A stretch of 64,000 nt of DNA from NCBI GenBank assembly GCA_027484425.1, contig JAIXSZ010000081.1, positions 186,001 to 250,000 on the forward strand. Direction: 5' to 3'. The translations under genes were made by a program, and so were the position numbers. Within the stretch, counting starts at the first letter, position 1. The number at the start of each line of letters is the position of its first letter. Below are positions 43,402 through 53,363 of the stretch, piece after piece. This stretch comes from Sphingobacteriales bacterium. GTDB taxonomy: Bacteria > Bacteroidota > Bacteroidia > Chitinophagales > Chitinophagaceae. Below the pieces are notes generated by a model that had not been told where the DNA came from, did no database searches, and was given only the letters and a program-made list of their open reading frames with translations.

Positions 43402-46400
43402 TTAATACTGGGTAACATCCAATGGACGAAGTGAACCAAACCATTTGATTACAGTTTCACCTATACCATCTGCTTTAACATGTATCATGTACATACCACT
43501 AGCTATTGGCAAACCAGCAGCGTTTCTTATATCCCAATCAATGAAAGAGGAATTAGGATCACTCTTAGAAAGCGAGCGAACTAATGTACCGTCTAGAGAA
43601 TAGATATTGATTGCGGCCTTAGCAGGAAGATTAATAATCCTGATTTTGGTATCAAAACGACTGTTTGGTTTTTCATAACCTGAATAACCATAGTATGGAT
43701 TAGGCACAGCATGTATTCTGCTTATGAGTTTATCACGATCAGAATCTTTGTTGAGAGCCGTAGGTGCTAGATCCTTGGTACTGAACGTGTAATAAGGATT
43801 TGCAGCCTGATTAGCAGTAACAGTAGTACCTGGAGTAGCGAACACTGAGTTAGTGTCAGTAGCTGCATAAGGCATGTATGGTCTATCAACTCTGAATCTC
43901 AACCTTGTAGTTGTTGGTATCAAACCATCTTTCAGCGACAGCATTTTAACCAATGGATTCTGCATTGGTACACCTACCCATTGGAAAGTAGAATAAGCTG
44001 TACGTAAGAATGTGTTAGATGGAGTAGCACGTTTAGCATTAGCTAAGAATACTTTATCGCTATCATATTTGGTATTAAGTACATAAACGAAGTGTTTTCC
44101 ACCAAATACTATAGAGAAGTCGAAAGGATTGAAACCATTAGTACCTTTTGGTGCAGTTGGATTCCAAATCATATCATTACCATTGTCACCAGAAAGATAA
44201 GAATCTTCACCGAAAACGATGTTTAACCTTTCGCCAGTATTCTGATCAACCGCATAACCTGGGAACCAAGACATACCTTCATCTTCTATGCTCTCAGAAT
44301 ATTTAGGAGTGTTACCATCTGCAGAGAACTCAAGGTTCCAACCTTTGTGTTTACGAGGATAGAACTTCTGTCCTTTGTTTTCGGCAAGCGAAGTATCTTC
44401 TTGCATTTCAATAACTACACACCTTGTCCATTTAGACTTATCTGAAGTGAAGACTATATCTACATCACCTAGCAGTTTGAATTGATTGAGCGTAAGAGGA
44501 TAAGCAGCAACGTGATGACCACATGGCAGACCAGCTTGGAACACACCACCTTGGAAATAATTGGCAGCCAAACCATAAGGTCCCCAAGTACTTCTCAAAG
44601 AAGAGAAGTTAGGAATCATACTACCAAAGTTAGACTGAGGATCGTATGTTTTGTCATTGAAAGAGCAAGGGTTGGTAGATGATGGAGAAAGGAAATAGTT
44701 AGTAGAACCAGCTCTTAACCAGTTTGCGAAACTACTATCTGACTCATCTTGTACACCCCACAACCAAGGCTGAGAAGGATCGTTGAAAGTAACACCAGAA
44801 GTTAGGTAACCATTAGCAGTTCCTTTAGCCTGAGCACCTGGAGGCGCAACTTGTTTAACAGAAACAGAAAGACCATATTTTTCGAGTATTTGCTCATTAG
44901 GAGTACCTATAGAACTCTCACCATAAATAGTATCTACTGCAACACCATTGCTATAGCCAGTAAGTGTCCAAGTACCGCTATCAACAATACCGTCAACAGA
45001 ACTAGCGAAACCTGGTATGAATCTGTTATTGCCATGTATTTGTAGCACCCAATCCATTGCAGGAACGCGAACTGGATCTACTACTTTAACATCGATTGGA
45101 CCAAGACCTTGCATGTAAGTAGGTTGAGCGACAGCATTCTTTTCTATTGCTGTTTTTTCAGACTCTTCATCCAACTGTACTTCATTTCCTCCATTACCTG
45201 TACCTTGAATCCTTTTAACAATTACCCCAGAACCATAATCAGAATTAATTACAGTACCCATTGCACCGTTAGCTGGGTTTGGAAGAGCTGCGATTACTCT
45301 GATATCTGTGTTACCAGCACCATGTGAGCTAGCGATGTACGGAACGTCTTGCGTAGAAACTGTATTTCTAGCGTCGAAAGGAGCAAAATTATTGTATGCA
45401 TAAGCAACTGCAACGAAGTAATAGTTACGATAGTTTACGAAACTTTTGTCACTACCAGATGCAAACTGATCTTGCGTCAATTGGAAGCTGTGTACTATAC
45501 CGCTGTCTCTACCTTTAACTTTGATTTGTGCAGAGTGAGTAGTATCACTAACAGTTATGTTTTTAACATAGTTTACTATCTGAGTAACACTGTCAGTTAT
45601 GTCGCACTGGAATACTTCAATTGCTTTACTGTTATCAACCTCACCGGTGTTAGGATCAAAGATTTCCGCAGAGGTGATTTGACTGTTAGCCAATTGGAAT
45701 ACACGGTATCCTTGGAACTTATATAGAGAATCGTTACTCACGCCTTTAGATTTCACCACAACCTGATGATACTGAGTAGAGTCATTGTATTTGCCATCAG
45801 TGCGACCATAATTTTCACCATAGTTATTGCTACCGTAATCGTTTACGATGTAGAATACTAATCTTCTGTCTAACTCGCGAACCACTAATCTTGGAGCTTC
45901 TGGACCTTCGATAGTTTTGAAACCATTGTCGAATAATGCCTGAGCACCATCATCTATGTTTTTGATTGTTTTAAAGTTAGTGTTAGGACAACCACCAATA
46001 CCTGAAGCCCAAATGCTACCAAAAGTGATATCATTTACAGCACCAGGGAACAACTGGAAGGGACCAGATGAGAATACGAAACGACGATCGCCTGGGTTAT
46101 TGTCGCAGGCACACTCAGACCACTGAGTATTGTCTGATGGATCTCCCCAGAATACGAAATTAGACACAGGGCCGGCGCCATAACCTTTAGAAGGAACACC
46201 TGGACCTTGATAATCATAAGAGAAGCGTTCACCATTTCTGATGGAACCAGTCATGTAATAATAAATCTGGATACCGTTACTTGGGTTACCAATGATACTA
46301 GGGTCATTGTTGTAATAAGTAAAGTTAGTCATGTCCAACTGTTCAACAGTATCTGTTAAACCTGGACGTTTGGTAACACGTTTTGGACCTTGAAAGAAGT

Positions 46401-47427
46401 CAAGCGCTATTTGCGGTGGGTTAACACCATAAGCATTTGCTGGGTTACCAGCTGCACCACCGTCATTGTTAGTACCGTTGTAAAGTATACCCAAACCTCT
46501 AGAAGTATCGCAACCAATAAAGTCATCTAGATAATAACCAAGGTCAGCATCATCCCATACTGCGATGTAGGTACTATCAATAGTAAGAGGACCACGATTG
46601 ATAACGCGATAGTTGTAGAAGGTAGCATTATTCAGGAAATCCTGAGTAGCATACGCAAACGCACTTGTTTGCACCTCTATACCCATAGCAGCAGTAAGAG
46701 ACTGTTGCTTAACGTTACCAGCGTCGTTACATACCCACCAAATATACTGGTCACCAGTGATATCTGGATATTCCCCTTCTTCTGGTTGGTATTTACCATC
46801 ACCATTTACGTCCACGAAAGGAGCGTAGGTGTTGTTTGGGTTCAATGTAAGTTTAGTGCCTGACTGACCTTGAACATTATTGTTGCCACGAGCAGGCCAC
46901 TGATTGATTACGTCGTAATCGGAAGAAGAAAGATCGCCACCGATTTTGTACGCTTGAACGAATTTTTTGATAGTAGACTTATCTACTTTCCAAAATTTAT
47001 CCCAAGCAGCACACTGCTCAGAAGTAATTTTACCATCGTTATCGAGGGCACCTGGCCAGTAGTCATTACCGTCTTGACGGTAAGTTTGGGCAGCTACTTT
47101 AAGCTGACCTTGCTGATCGAAACCACCAATCCAGCAGGAAGCAGCAAACTGAGCGTGTCTTCCTGATCCCTTTGGAACCTCATAAGCAGCATTTCCCTGA
47201 CTGTTGTTCCACCACATATCGCCACCGGTCATAAGACGAGCGCGAACGTTGTTGATGTCAAGATCGATAGCTGAATTTGCTGGCTGACAAGCCGCAGCAG
47301 TGGTTTTTAGTTGAGCGGCAGGGCGTTTCGCTCCAATGTTCTCACGCGCACTCACCGTGCTGGCTATTCCCATCACCCCCAGCAGCACAACCGCGCGAAC
47401 ATACTGTATTTTATTTCTGAAAATCAT
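43402..47427 (-). CDS. Large T9SS-associated surface protein (1341 aa)
   Basis: 1341 aa. Signal peptide (to about 27, STVSA), long beta-rich region with an early DLDINNVRARLMTGGDMWW motif, an Asp-rich VDVNGDGKYQPEEGEYPD segment near residue 205 (calcium-binding-like), and a C-terminal module IINLPAKAAINIYSLDGTLV..SLSKSD, FIDWDIRNAAGLPIASGMYM, which is FlgD-Ig/type IX sorting-like. No catalytic motif recognised. Lies between a TonB receptor (26 bases upstream) and a PorV/PorQ protein, a set I recall as recurrent in this phylum. Confidence 0.75.
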   Translation of the reverse strand: MIFRNKIQYVRAVVLLGVMGIASTVSARENIGAKRPAAQLKTTAAACQPANSAIDLDINNVRARLMTGGDMWWNNSQGNAAYEVPKGSGRHAQFAASCWIGGFDQQGQLKVAAQTYRQDGNDYWPGALDNDGKITSEQCAAWDKFWKVDKSTIKKFVQAYKIGGDLSSSDYDVINQWPARGNNNVQGQSGTKLTLNPNNTYAPFVDVNGDGKYQPEEGEYPDITGDQYIWWVCNDAGNVKQQSLTAAMGIEVQTSAFAYATQDFLNNATFYNYRVINRGPLTIDSTYIAVWDDADLGYYLDDFIGCDTSRGLGILYNGTNNDGGAAGNPANAYGVNPPQIALDFFQGPKRVTKRPGLTDTVEQLDMTNFTYYNNDPSIIGNPSNGIQIYYYMTGSIRNGERFSYDYQGPGVPSKGYGAGPVSNFVFWGDPSDNTQWSECACDNNPGDRRFVFSSGPFQLFPGAVNDITFGSIWASGIGGCPNTNFKTIKNIDDGAQALFDNGFKTIEGPEAPRLVVRELDRRLVFYIVNDYGSNNYGENYGRTDGKYNDSTQYHQVVVKSKGVSNDSLYKFQGYRVFQLANSQITSAEIFDPNTGEVDNSKAIEVFQCDITDSVTQIVNYVKNITVSDTTHSAQIKVKGRDSGIVHSFQLTQDQFASGSDKSFVNYRNYYFVAVAYAYNNFAPFDARNTVSTQDVPYIASSHGAGNTDIRVIAALPNPANGAMGTVINSDYGSGVIVKRIQGTGNGGNEVQLDEESEKTAIEKNAVAQPTYMQGLGPIDVKVVDPVRVPAMDWVLQIHGNNRFIPGFASSVDGIVDSGTWTLTGYSNGVAVDTIYGESSIGTPNEQILEKYGLSVSVKQVAPPGAQAKGTANGYLTSGVTFNDPSQPWLWGVQDESDSSFANWLRAGSTNYFLSPSSTNPCSFNDKTYDPQSNFGSMIPNFSSLRSTWGPYGLAANYFQGGVFQAGLPCGHHVAAYPLTLNQFKLLGDVDIVFTSDKSKWTRCVVIEMQEDTSLAENKGQKFYPRKHKGWNLEFSADGNTPKYSESIEDEGMSWFPGYAVDQNTGERLNIVFGEDSYLSGDNGNDMIWNPTAPKGTNGFNPFDFSIVFGGKHFVYVLNTKYDSDKVFLANAKRATPSNTFLRTAYSTFQWVGVPMQNPLVKMLSLKDGLIPTTTRLRFRVDRPYMPYAATDTNSVFATPGTTVTANQAANPYYTFSTKDLAPTALNKDSDRDKLISRIHAVPNPYYGYSGYEKPNSRFDTKIRIINLPAKAAINIYSLDGTLVRSLSKSDPNSSFIDWDIRNAAGLPIASGMYMIHVKADGIGETVIKWFGSLRPLDVTQY

Positions 47428-47453
47428 AACCGTAAAGTTATATTGTAAAATTA

Positions 47454-50400
47454 TTAAAAGTTGAATTCAAGAGAGAAACCTACAGTCCTAGCATAGTTTA
47501 AGAAACCAGGGTTATTCATGTAGATAGTATAAAGATCAGTGTAAGAACGAGGATCTACCTGCTGAGGTACAAACTGCTGACCGAATGGAGAAACCAAGTA
47601 GCCATTGTCATCTGTACGACCAGTATAACCATGTACACCCAATACTTCGCGTGTGTTAAGCAGGTTGTTGATCATCAAGATAGCTTTAAGGTAGTTAGGA
47701 CGTTTTGGTTTAACACCTTCAACCGCTTCTTTATTTCTTTTACCGAATTTCAAAGCGAAGTCTTTATCTATACGTAAGTCAGTACCAAAGTGCCAAGGAA
47801 GGCGAGCACCATTTACACCACCCACCACTGTTTGACCAAGAGCGTCAGAGTAACGAGTGTATGGCTCACCACTTCTAGTTTTAAGGATAAGGTTAGCACC
47901 TGCGTTCTGAAGGATATGTTTTCCACGAACAACAGGACCTTCGCCATCGAAGAAACGATAATCAGCATTTGCTGCGATGTAGTGACGTGAGTCGATGTTA
48001 AGAGGAGTAACATAGCGCAGGTTAGGTAAACCTTCGAGTATCAAGTTGTTCAACAAACCACGACCACCATTATAAGTAGAACCAGTACCTTCTGCAAACT
48101 GTAATGTGTAAGAAACAGTCATTTTAAGGTGATTAGTAGCACGCATATCATACATCAAAGTAGTACCTTTTGTTGTAGAGAAGTCACGATTGCCAAAAGT
48201 CTGATAGCTATAAGGGAATGCATATATATAAGGTACAAGATTCACCATGTCTTTACGCTCTTTGTAGAAGGCAGTAATGGTAATAGCTGAATGATCTGTC
48301 AATTTCTGCTGGAAACCTACTTCATAGTCAAAAGTCTTCTGTGAGCGAAGGTTTGCATTGTTGATTGGGTCTGTAGGAGCGGCTTGTGATAACTGATAGT
48401 AATCCCAAGCGGTAGCATTACCGATAGTGTTTGGATAAGGGCGCTGAGCATAAATATCGTAGTGAGCGTAGAAGTTAGCCACATCAGATATAGGGAAGTT
48501 AAATTGGATACGTGGCATTACAGTCACCTGAGGAGAGTAATCAGTGAAAGACAAGTTAGGATTGAATGAACTGTCTCTCATGTTGATGTTCTTGTACTGA
48601 GTAGGAATCAATGGCTGAGGGTCGCGACCATCGGAGTATTGTTTCAACACTGCTGGATCTTCAACTACACGACCAGTAGGGTCGAACCAAGTGTTTCCGC
48701 TGCGGTAACCTATGATTGTAGGAGAAGTAGATTGGTTGTCGCTTACATAAACCACCGCATCTTTACCTACGTTTGATGGGTGGATACCACCGTTAACTGT
48801 ATTGGTAGTACCTGCAACTTGACCTAAAGTAGTAACAGGATACAAAGAATAAGGATCTCTCAATACTTTAGTATTAGCTGAATAACGATCGACACGTACA
48901 CCAATGTTGAAGTTTACATCTTTATAAGTGAATCTGTCTTGGATATAACCAGCAATGTAGGTAGGAGTGAATGCACCTATTGGGCGTGTGTAGTTGCCGT
49001 TAGCATCTTTCTGTGTCCAGAAATCGTTAAAGTTTACTGCACCAGACTGACGCTGACCTGTGTAAGAATATCCGAAATAGTTGACGAAGGCGTTACCACT
49101 GATGTTCAACAATTCGTCGGCAGAGAACATATCCAAAGACAATTTGTTTGGATCAATTTCATCGATGTTTACGATAGCGTTATCAGCAACATTCAATTTT
49201 TTACGAAGGTTTTTATCGAAAGTACCTGTACCAATGTTTTTCAGGTTGTAAACGATAGTATCTGTAGGACCAGGGATAATGTTAGCAATGTTACCGCTTT
49301 TGTCATAAAAAGTACCCTGACCTGGAGTAGAACCAGCAACATACGTATACTCTTGACCGTTTACACGGAAAATTGGGTTTTGCTGATCTAATCTGAGGTT
49401 TTGGTTATCTACAGTAGATACCAAGTTTCTCATTTGTGACCATATAGAGGTTGTACCACCTAGGTTAGAACTAGCGCTATATGATTTGATGATACGTTGC
49501 TGATAATATAAACCGAATTCGATCGCATGTTTTGTTTTACCAGCTTGTAGGTCGAAAGAAGCGTTTACATCAAGAGCGTATTGGTCTGAAAGGAAGCTAG
49601 AATAACCACCGATAGAGCGACCTGGGCTGTTAAATAGACCTACACCGTTAAAGCTATATGTAGTACGTGGCATGTCACCGTTTGCCATTGCATTGTTGGC
49701 CTGTATAGCTAGGATGCTACCTGGCACGTTACCATCCAAAGAATTGTAGTACTGAGTAGTATAGTTAGCGAGAATTGGGTTGATTTCAGAGCGTTTGAAA
49801 TCGTAACCATTTGAAGAAGATCCCAATAAAACGACACCGTTACGAGTACTAACTGAGTCGGTACCGAATGGGTTGTAGATGTTAGATCTTTCTCTTGCTT
49901 TGAACTCGCCCACGTAAGCATATTTAAAGAAATCTTTTTTGAAGCGAGGATCTTCGCGCCATGTGTGCGTGCGTTGGAAATCGGCCTGAACACTATAGAA
50001 GGCGTTAGAAATAATGCTGCTTCTAGAAGATGTATCGTTCATTTTACCGAACTTCTGTGTGAAACGTATGAAACCACGACCAGTGAAGTCTTTACGTACA
50101 GTAGTACCAGCAGAGGCCATCAAGCTACCTTGGCGAGACCACTCGTCATCGTTAACATAGTTTATCATACCACCAGTAATAACGCGGAGGTTGTCTGTAA
50201 TTTGGTAATCTAATTTACCATTCAGACGAGCATCTTGAGTTTTGTTGTTTGGAACAATTTTACGACGCTCTAGGTCATCGAAAGTAACATAGTTAGATTC
50301 GTAGTTGTAAATTCTAGCACCGCTGTTATCTGAAAGCACACGAAGTGGATTAGCTTCTATTTGTTTGCGTCTTTCATCTTTGATCACGTATTGCTGATCG

Positions 50401-51293
50401 TAAGTAGGATACCTGTTGCGGTCGTCATAATAATCACCACTAAGTGCAAAACCAAATACTGGCTTTTTGTTTACGCTATCGCCTTTAATTTTTTTCTTGT
50501 ACAATGGACCAGCCAAAGAGAAAGAAGCAAAACGGTTGTTGTAACCATCTATAGATTGTTGTAGTCTGACAGTACCAGTAGTTTTACGAGCTACACCTCT
50601 TGAAGTAATGTTTACTACACCACCCGCTACGTCACCATATTTGGCAGGGATACCAGAAGTGATTACTTCCATTTGCTCCACCGCACCCTGTGCCATGTTG
50701 ATACCAGTATTGGCTTCTTCGCCTATGTTCTGTACCTGCACACCGTCTATGATGTACAACGTACCAGAAGAACGGGCACCACCCATACTTACGCCTCTAC
50801 CACGCTGAGACTGATACAGGGCAGGTGCAAGACCCACCATATCAGATATTTCCGTAGTAGGTAGCACCTTGATATCGTCTGCAGTTAATACTGTTTTACC
50901 AGCATTATCAGAAACAAGTGCTTTTTTGTAACCTTTAACGACAAACTCAGAAAGACCTTTTGATACACGCTGCATAGTAAAGTTCTGAGTAGTTCTACTA
51001 CCTGGCTGCACTACTACTCTAGTTATCATCATAGAATCGTAACCAGCATAGGTAACAAGTACGTCATAGAAACCGGGATCGAGGGGTTTAACAAGGTAAA
51101 AACCATCGAAGTCGGTCACATTTCCTCCCTTCAAAATTCCCCCCTGAAAAATTTGTACCGTTGCACTGATAAGCGGCTCTTTCTTATCATCAAACACTTT
51201 ACCGCCTATTTCTCCCTGCGCAAAAGCTGCAAAGGATAACCCGGTAAATACAAACAAAAGCAGATAACGTAGTGTACGTGTCATATCCAACAT
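47454..51293 (-). CDS. TonB-dependent receptor with carboxypeptidase-like N-terminal domain
   Basis: 1279-aa outer-membrane receptor. Signal peptide (FAAFAQ), carboxypeptidase-regulatory-like domain (about 27-110; GGKVFDDKKEPLISATVQI), plug (about 115-225; SDMVGLAPALYQSQRGRGVS, YIIDGVQVQ, GVVNITSRG) and 22-strand barrel ending in GFSLEFNF with C-terminal Phe. Active-transport channel driven by TonB; not a SusC because no SusD follows. GTG at 51347 is the earliest frame opening; ATGs at 51293 and 51284 fit better. Possible -7 box TATCTTTA at 51319-51326. Heads the three-gene operon. Confidence 0.92.
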   Translation of the reverse strand: MLDMTRTLRYLLLFVFTGLSFAAFAQGEIGGKVFDDKKEPLISATVQIFQGGILKGGNVTDFDGFYLVKPLDPGFYDVLVTYAGYDSMMITRVVVQPGSRTTQNFTMQRVSKGLSEFVVKGYKKALVSDNAGKTVLTADDIKVLPTTEISDMVGLAPALYQSQRGRGVSMGGARSSGTLYIIDGVQVQNIGEEANTGINMAQGAVEQMEVITSGIPAKYGDVAGGVVNITSRGVARKTTGTVRLQQSIDGYNNRFASFSLAGPLYKKKIKGDSVNKKPVFGFALSGDYYDDRNRYPTYDQQYVIKDERRKQIEANPLRVLSDNSGARIYNYESNYVTFDDLERRKIVPNNKTQDARLNGKLDYQITDNLRVITGGMINYVNDDEWSRQGSLMASAGTTVRKDFTGRGFIRFTQKFGKMNDTSSRSSIISNAFYSVQADFQRTHTWREDPRFKKDFFKYAYVGEFKARERSNIYNPFGTDSVSTRNGVVLLGSSSNGYDFKRSEINPILANYTTQYYNSLDGNVPGSILAIQANNAMANGDMPRTTYSFNGVGLFNSPGRSIGGYSSFLSDQYALDVNASFDLQAGKTKHAIEFGLYYQQRIIKSYSASSNLGGTTSIWSQMRNLVSTVDNQNLRLDQQNPIFRVNGQEYTYVAGSTPGQGTFYDKSGNIANIIPGPTDTIVYNLKNIGTGTFDKNLRKKLNVADNAIVNIDEIDPNKLSLDMFSADELLNISGNAFVNYFGYSYTGQRQSGAVNFNDFWTQKDANGNYTRPIGAFTPTYIAGYIQDRFTYKDVNFNIGVRVDRYSANTKVLRDPYSLYPVTTLGQVAGTTNTVNGGIHPSNVGKDAVVYVSDNQSTSPTIIGYRSGNTWFDPTGRVVEDPAVLKQYSDGRDPQPLIPTQYKNINMRDSSFNPNLSFTDYSPQVTVMPRIQFNFPISDVANFYAHYDIYAQRPYPNTIGNATAWDYYQLSQAAPTDPINNANLRSQKTFDYEVGFQQKLTDHSAITITAFYKERKDMVNLVPYIYAFPYSYQTFGNRDFSTTKGTTLMYDMRATNHLKMTVSYTLQFAEGTGSTYNGGRGLLNNLILEGLPNLRYVTPLNIDSRHYIAANADYRFFDGEGPVVRGKHILQNAGANLILKTRSGEPYTRYSDALGQTVVGGVNGARLPWHFGTDLRIDKDFALKFGKRNKEAVEGVKPKRPNYLKAILMINNLLNTREVLGVHGYTGRTDDNGYLVSPFGQQFVPQQVDPRSYTDLYTIYMNNPGFLNYARTVGFSLEFNF

Positions 51294-51318
51294 TAATAAA
51301 TTATTAGCAAATGAGGCG

Positions 51319-51326
51319 TAAAGATA
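51319..51326 (-). promoter_or_regulatory. Probable -7 box of the TonB-T9SS-PorV operon (TATCTTTA)
   Basis: One mismatch to TAnnTTTG, 26 bases before the ATG at 51293, in a very AT-rich region. Confidence 0.35.
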
Positions 51327-51519
51327 AAAAAATCTGTTAAAAGTCACCTTTCTAACGCAATTATTTTATTTGCCTCTTTCCTTTCCTAGACTATATCTTA
51401 ACAACAAGGTGTTAAAAATACGTGTCCTGTATATAAAGACGTGTAACAATAACATAATCTTGGGTCTGTGTTAAAAAAAAATTATCCTAATGTGTGTTCT
51501 TGACTACAGCAATGGAACC

Positions 51520-52455
51520 TCACAAAGCCGAAATTTTACTGAGCAGTGTAGCGCTCATCTTGTAAAGTGCCTCGAAAGTGTATCCCGCTATATGGGGGGT
51601 AAAAACGACATTGGGGAGGGAGGTGAGTTGTAGTATCTGAGAATGTAGTGGCTCAGATGCCTTTGTGACTGGTTCTTGCTCAAAAACATCTAGACATGCC
51701 CCCGTAATTTTACCAGATTCCAACCCTTTTACAAGTGTACCAGTGTCTATTACCTGCCCACGCGAGGTATTGATAAGAATAAAAGGTCGATGCATTGCAG
51801 CCAAGAAAGCTGCATTAAAATAGTGTAAAGTATCGTCCTGATAGGGCACATGAAAACTAATGATATCGGCAGTATCGAATATGGGTTGTAATGTATCACA
51901 CCTCTTCACATAATGAGGAACCACCTGTGGGGTATACTTATCATAGGCCAACAAATGCATATCGAAACCCGACAACTTGCGTGCAAAAGCAGCACCTGTG
52001 TGCCCAAACCCTATAATACCGAGTGTTTTGCCCTCCAACTCATAACCTCGGTTTTCATCGCGCTTCCATACTCCGTCTTTTACCTCTGTATGACTCCAGC
52101 TTATACGTCTTATAAGTGCCAGCAACATACCGAGAGCATGCTCGCCCACTGCATTGCTATTGCCCTCTGGGCTACTAAATACCTTTATACCTAACTGTGC
52201 CGCATGATGGAGGTCAATGACCTCCATACCTGATCCCATACGCCCTATCCATTGCAATTGGGGGGCGGCATCGAGCAATTCTTTATTGAGTTGTAGCCGA
52301 GTAGAAGTAATAACGCCCACACAGTTTGCAAGAAGGGTAGGTGCAAGCTGCTGGGTAATAGCCTCTTGATGAATACACCGATACCCCATACCTTCCAAGC
52401 CCTCTGTAAGCACTGAGTGAACGGGAGCTGCTATGAATACATTACCCCTGATCAT
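51520..52455 (-). CDS. D-isomer-specific 2-hydroxyacid dehydrogenase
   Basis: 311-aa NAD(P)-dependent enzyme of the phosphoglycerate dehydrogenase type. Nucleotide-binding GIIGFGHTGAAFARKL, catalytic Arg in LINTSRGQVIDTGTL, Glu in CLDVFEQEP and His in TPHIAGYT. No ACT domain, so a short form; substrate could be phosphoglycerate or another 2-hydroxyacid. Overlaps the rsmA stop by 14 bases (20 if the ATG at 52461 is used). Confidence 0.88.
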   Translation of the reverse strand: MIRGNVFIAAPVHSVLTEGLEGMGYRCIHQEAITQQLAPTLLANCVGVITSTRLQLNKELLDAAPQLQWIGRMGSGMEVIDLHHAAQLGIKVFSSPEGNSNAVGEHALGMLLALIRRISWSHTEVKDGVWKRDENRGYELEGKTLGIIGFGHTGAAFARKLSGFDMHLLAYDKYTPQVVPHYVKRCDTLQPIFDTADIISFHVPYQDDTLHYFNAAFLAAMHRPFILINTSRGQVIDTGTLVKGLESGKITGACLDVFEQEPVTKASEPLHSQILQLTSLPNVVFTPHIAGYTFEALYKMSATLLSKISAL

Positions 52456-53206
52456 TGCCATAACTATTGTAAAGGGTTACAAAATCGGCTACTGAGAGTT
52501 GCTCGGCACGTTTGTCCATGAGCGGTCCTTCCAGTCCACCGGGTGGTAGAATGCTTTTAAGCGCATTTCGTAGTGTTTTGCGGCGCTGATTGAAAGCTGC
52601 CTTAACCAGAATTATAAATTTTCTTTTGTTATTTATGTTATGTGGATTGTGGAGGTTGGTAAACCGTAGCACCCCACTTTTCACCTTAGGAGGTGGCGTA
52701 AAGCAATTTTCATGTACGTCGAACAAATACTCTACACTGTAAAATGCCTGCATGAGCACACTGAGTATTCCATACACCTTGGAGCCTGGACCAGATGCCA
52801 CCCTGAGTGCTACCTCTTTCTGAAACATACCTATAACCTCTGTAACCTGAGGCTCCCAGTCGAGGACCTTAAATAAAATGGGTGATGAAATATTGTAGGG
52901 GAAATTGCCCACGACACTGAAAGTATCGGAAAATGGAGCATCAGCCTGCAGGATATCCTGCATAATTATTTTGCCTTTAAGTACTGGGTACGTCTTATGA
53001 AGGTAAATCACCTTTTCTTCATCAATCTCTATAGCCTTGTAGCTGATATCAGCCCACTGCAATAGGTATTTGGTGAGCGCTCCCCCACCCGGGCCAACCT
53101 CTAATAACTGCATATTGGCAGTATGGGTGATGTGGTCTACAATTTTACGGCACATATTTTCGTCGTGCAGAAAATGCTGACCTAAACTTTTCTTGAGCGT
53201 ATACAT
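52442..53206 (-). CDS. rsmA: 16S rRNA dimethyladenosine methyltransferase RsmA (KsgA)
   Basis: 254-aa enzyme that dimethylates two adjacent adenines near the 3' end of 16S rRNA. Motifs: LGQHFLHD, LEVGPGGGALTKYLL (motif I), VGNFPYNISSPILFK (catalytic N-x-P-Y) and FNQRRKTLRNAL. The ATG at 53206 gives the standard N-terminus; the upstream extension to 53221 contains the promoter. Confidence 0.95.
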   Translation of the reverse strand: MYTLKKSLGQHFLHDENMCRKIVDHITHTANMQLLEVGPGGGALTKYLLQWADISYKAIEIDEEKVIYLHKTYPVLKGKIIMQDILQADAPFSDTFSVVGNFPYNISSPILFKVLDWEPQVTEVIGMFQKEVALRVASGPGSKVYGILSVLMQAFYSVEYLFDVHENCFTPPPKVKSGVLRFTNLHNPHNINNKRKFIILVKAAFNQRRKTLRNALKSILPPGGLEGPLMDKRAEQLSVADFVTLYNSYGNDQG

Positions 53207-53210
53207 GTAG

Positions 53211-53218
53211 CAAAAGTA
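53211..53218 (-). promoter_or_regulatory. -7 box TACTTTTG 4 bases before rsmA
   Basis: Exact TAnnTTTG match on the minus strand, ending 4 bases before the ATG at 53206. Transcription would start at or very near the A of the ATG. Confidence 0.5.
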
Positions 53219-53321
53219 CAAACTTGAAAAAGATAAAACCCGAATAATATAAGGGGGGAAATCCTTGCGGATAGCTAGCGCACGGCAATGAATGTATTTG
53301 CAATTTGTTGATTTTAGAAAA

Positions 53322-53329
53322 TACTTTTG
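53322..53329 (+). promoter_or_regulatory. -7 box TACTTTTG of the aminopeptidase-pdxA pair
   Basis: Exact TAnnTTTG match with TTTG at 53297-53300 as a possible -33 element (21-base spacer). Predicts a leader of about 30 bases. Confidence 0.55.
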
Positions 53330-53363
53330 ATTATACGCTACCTTCGTTCATTAATTTTACGAC

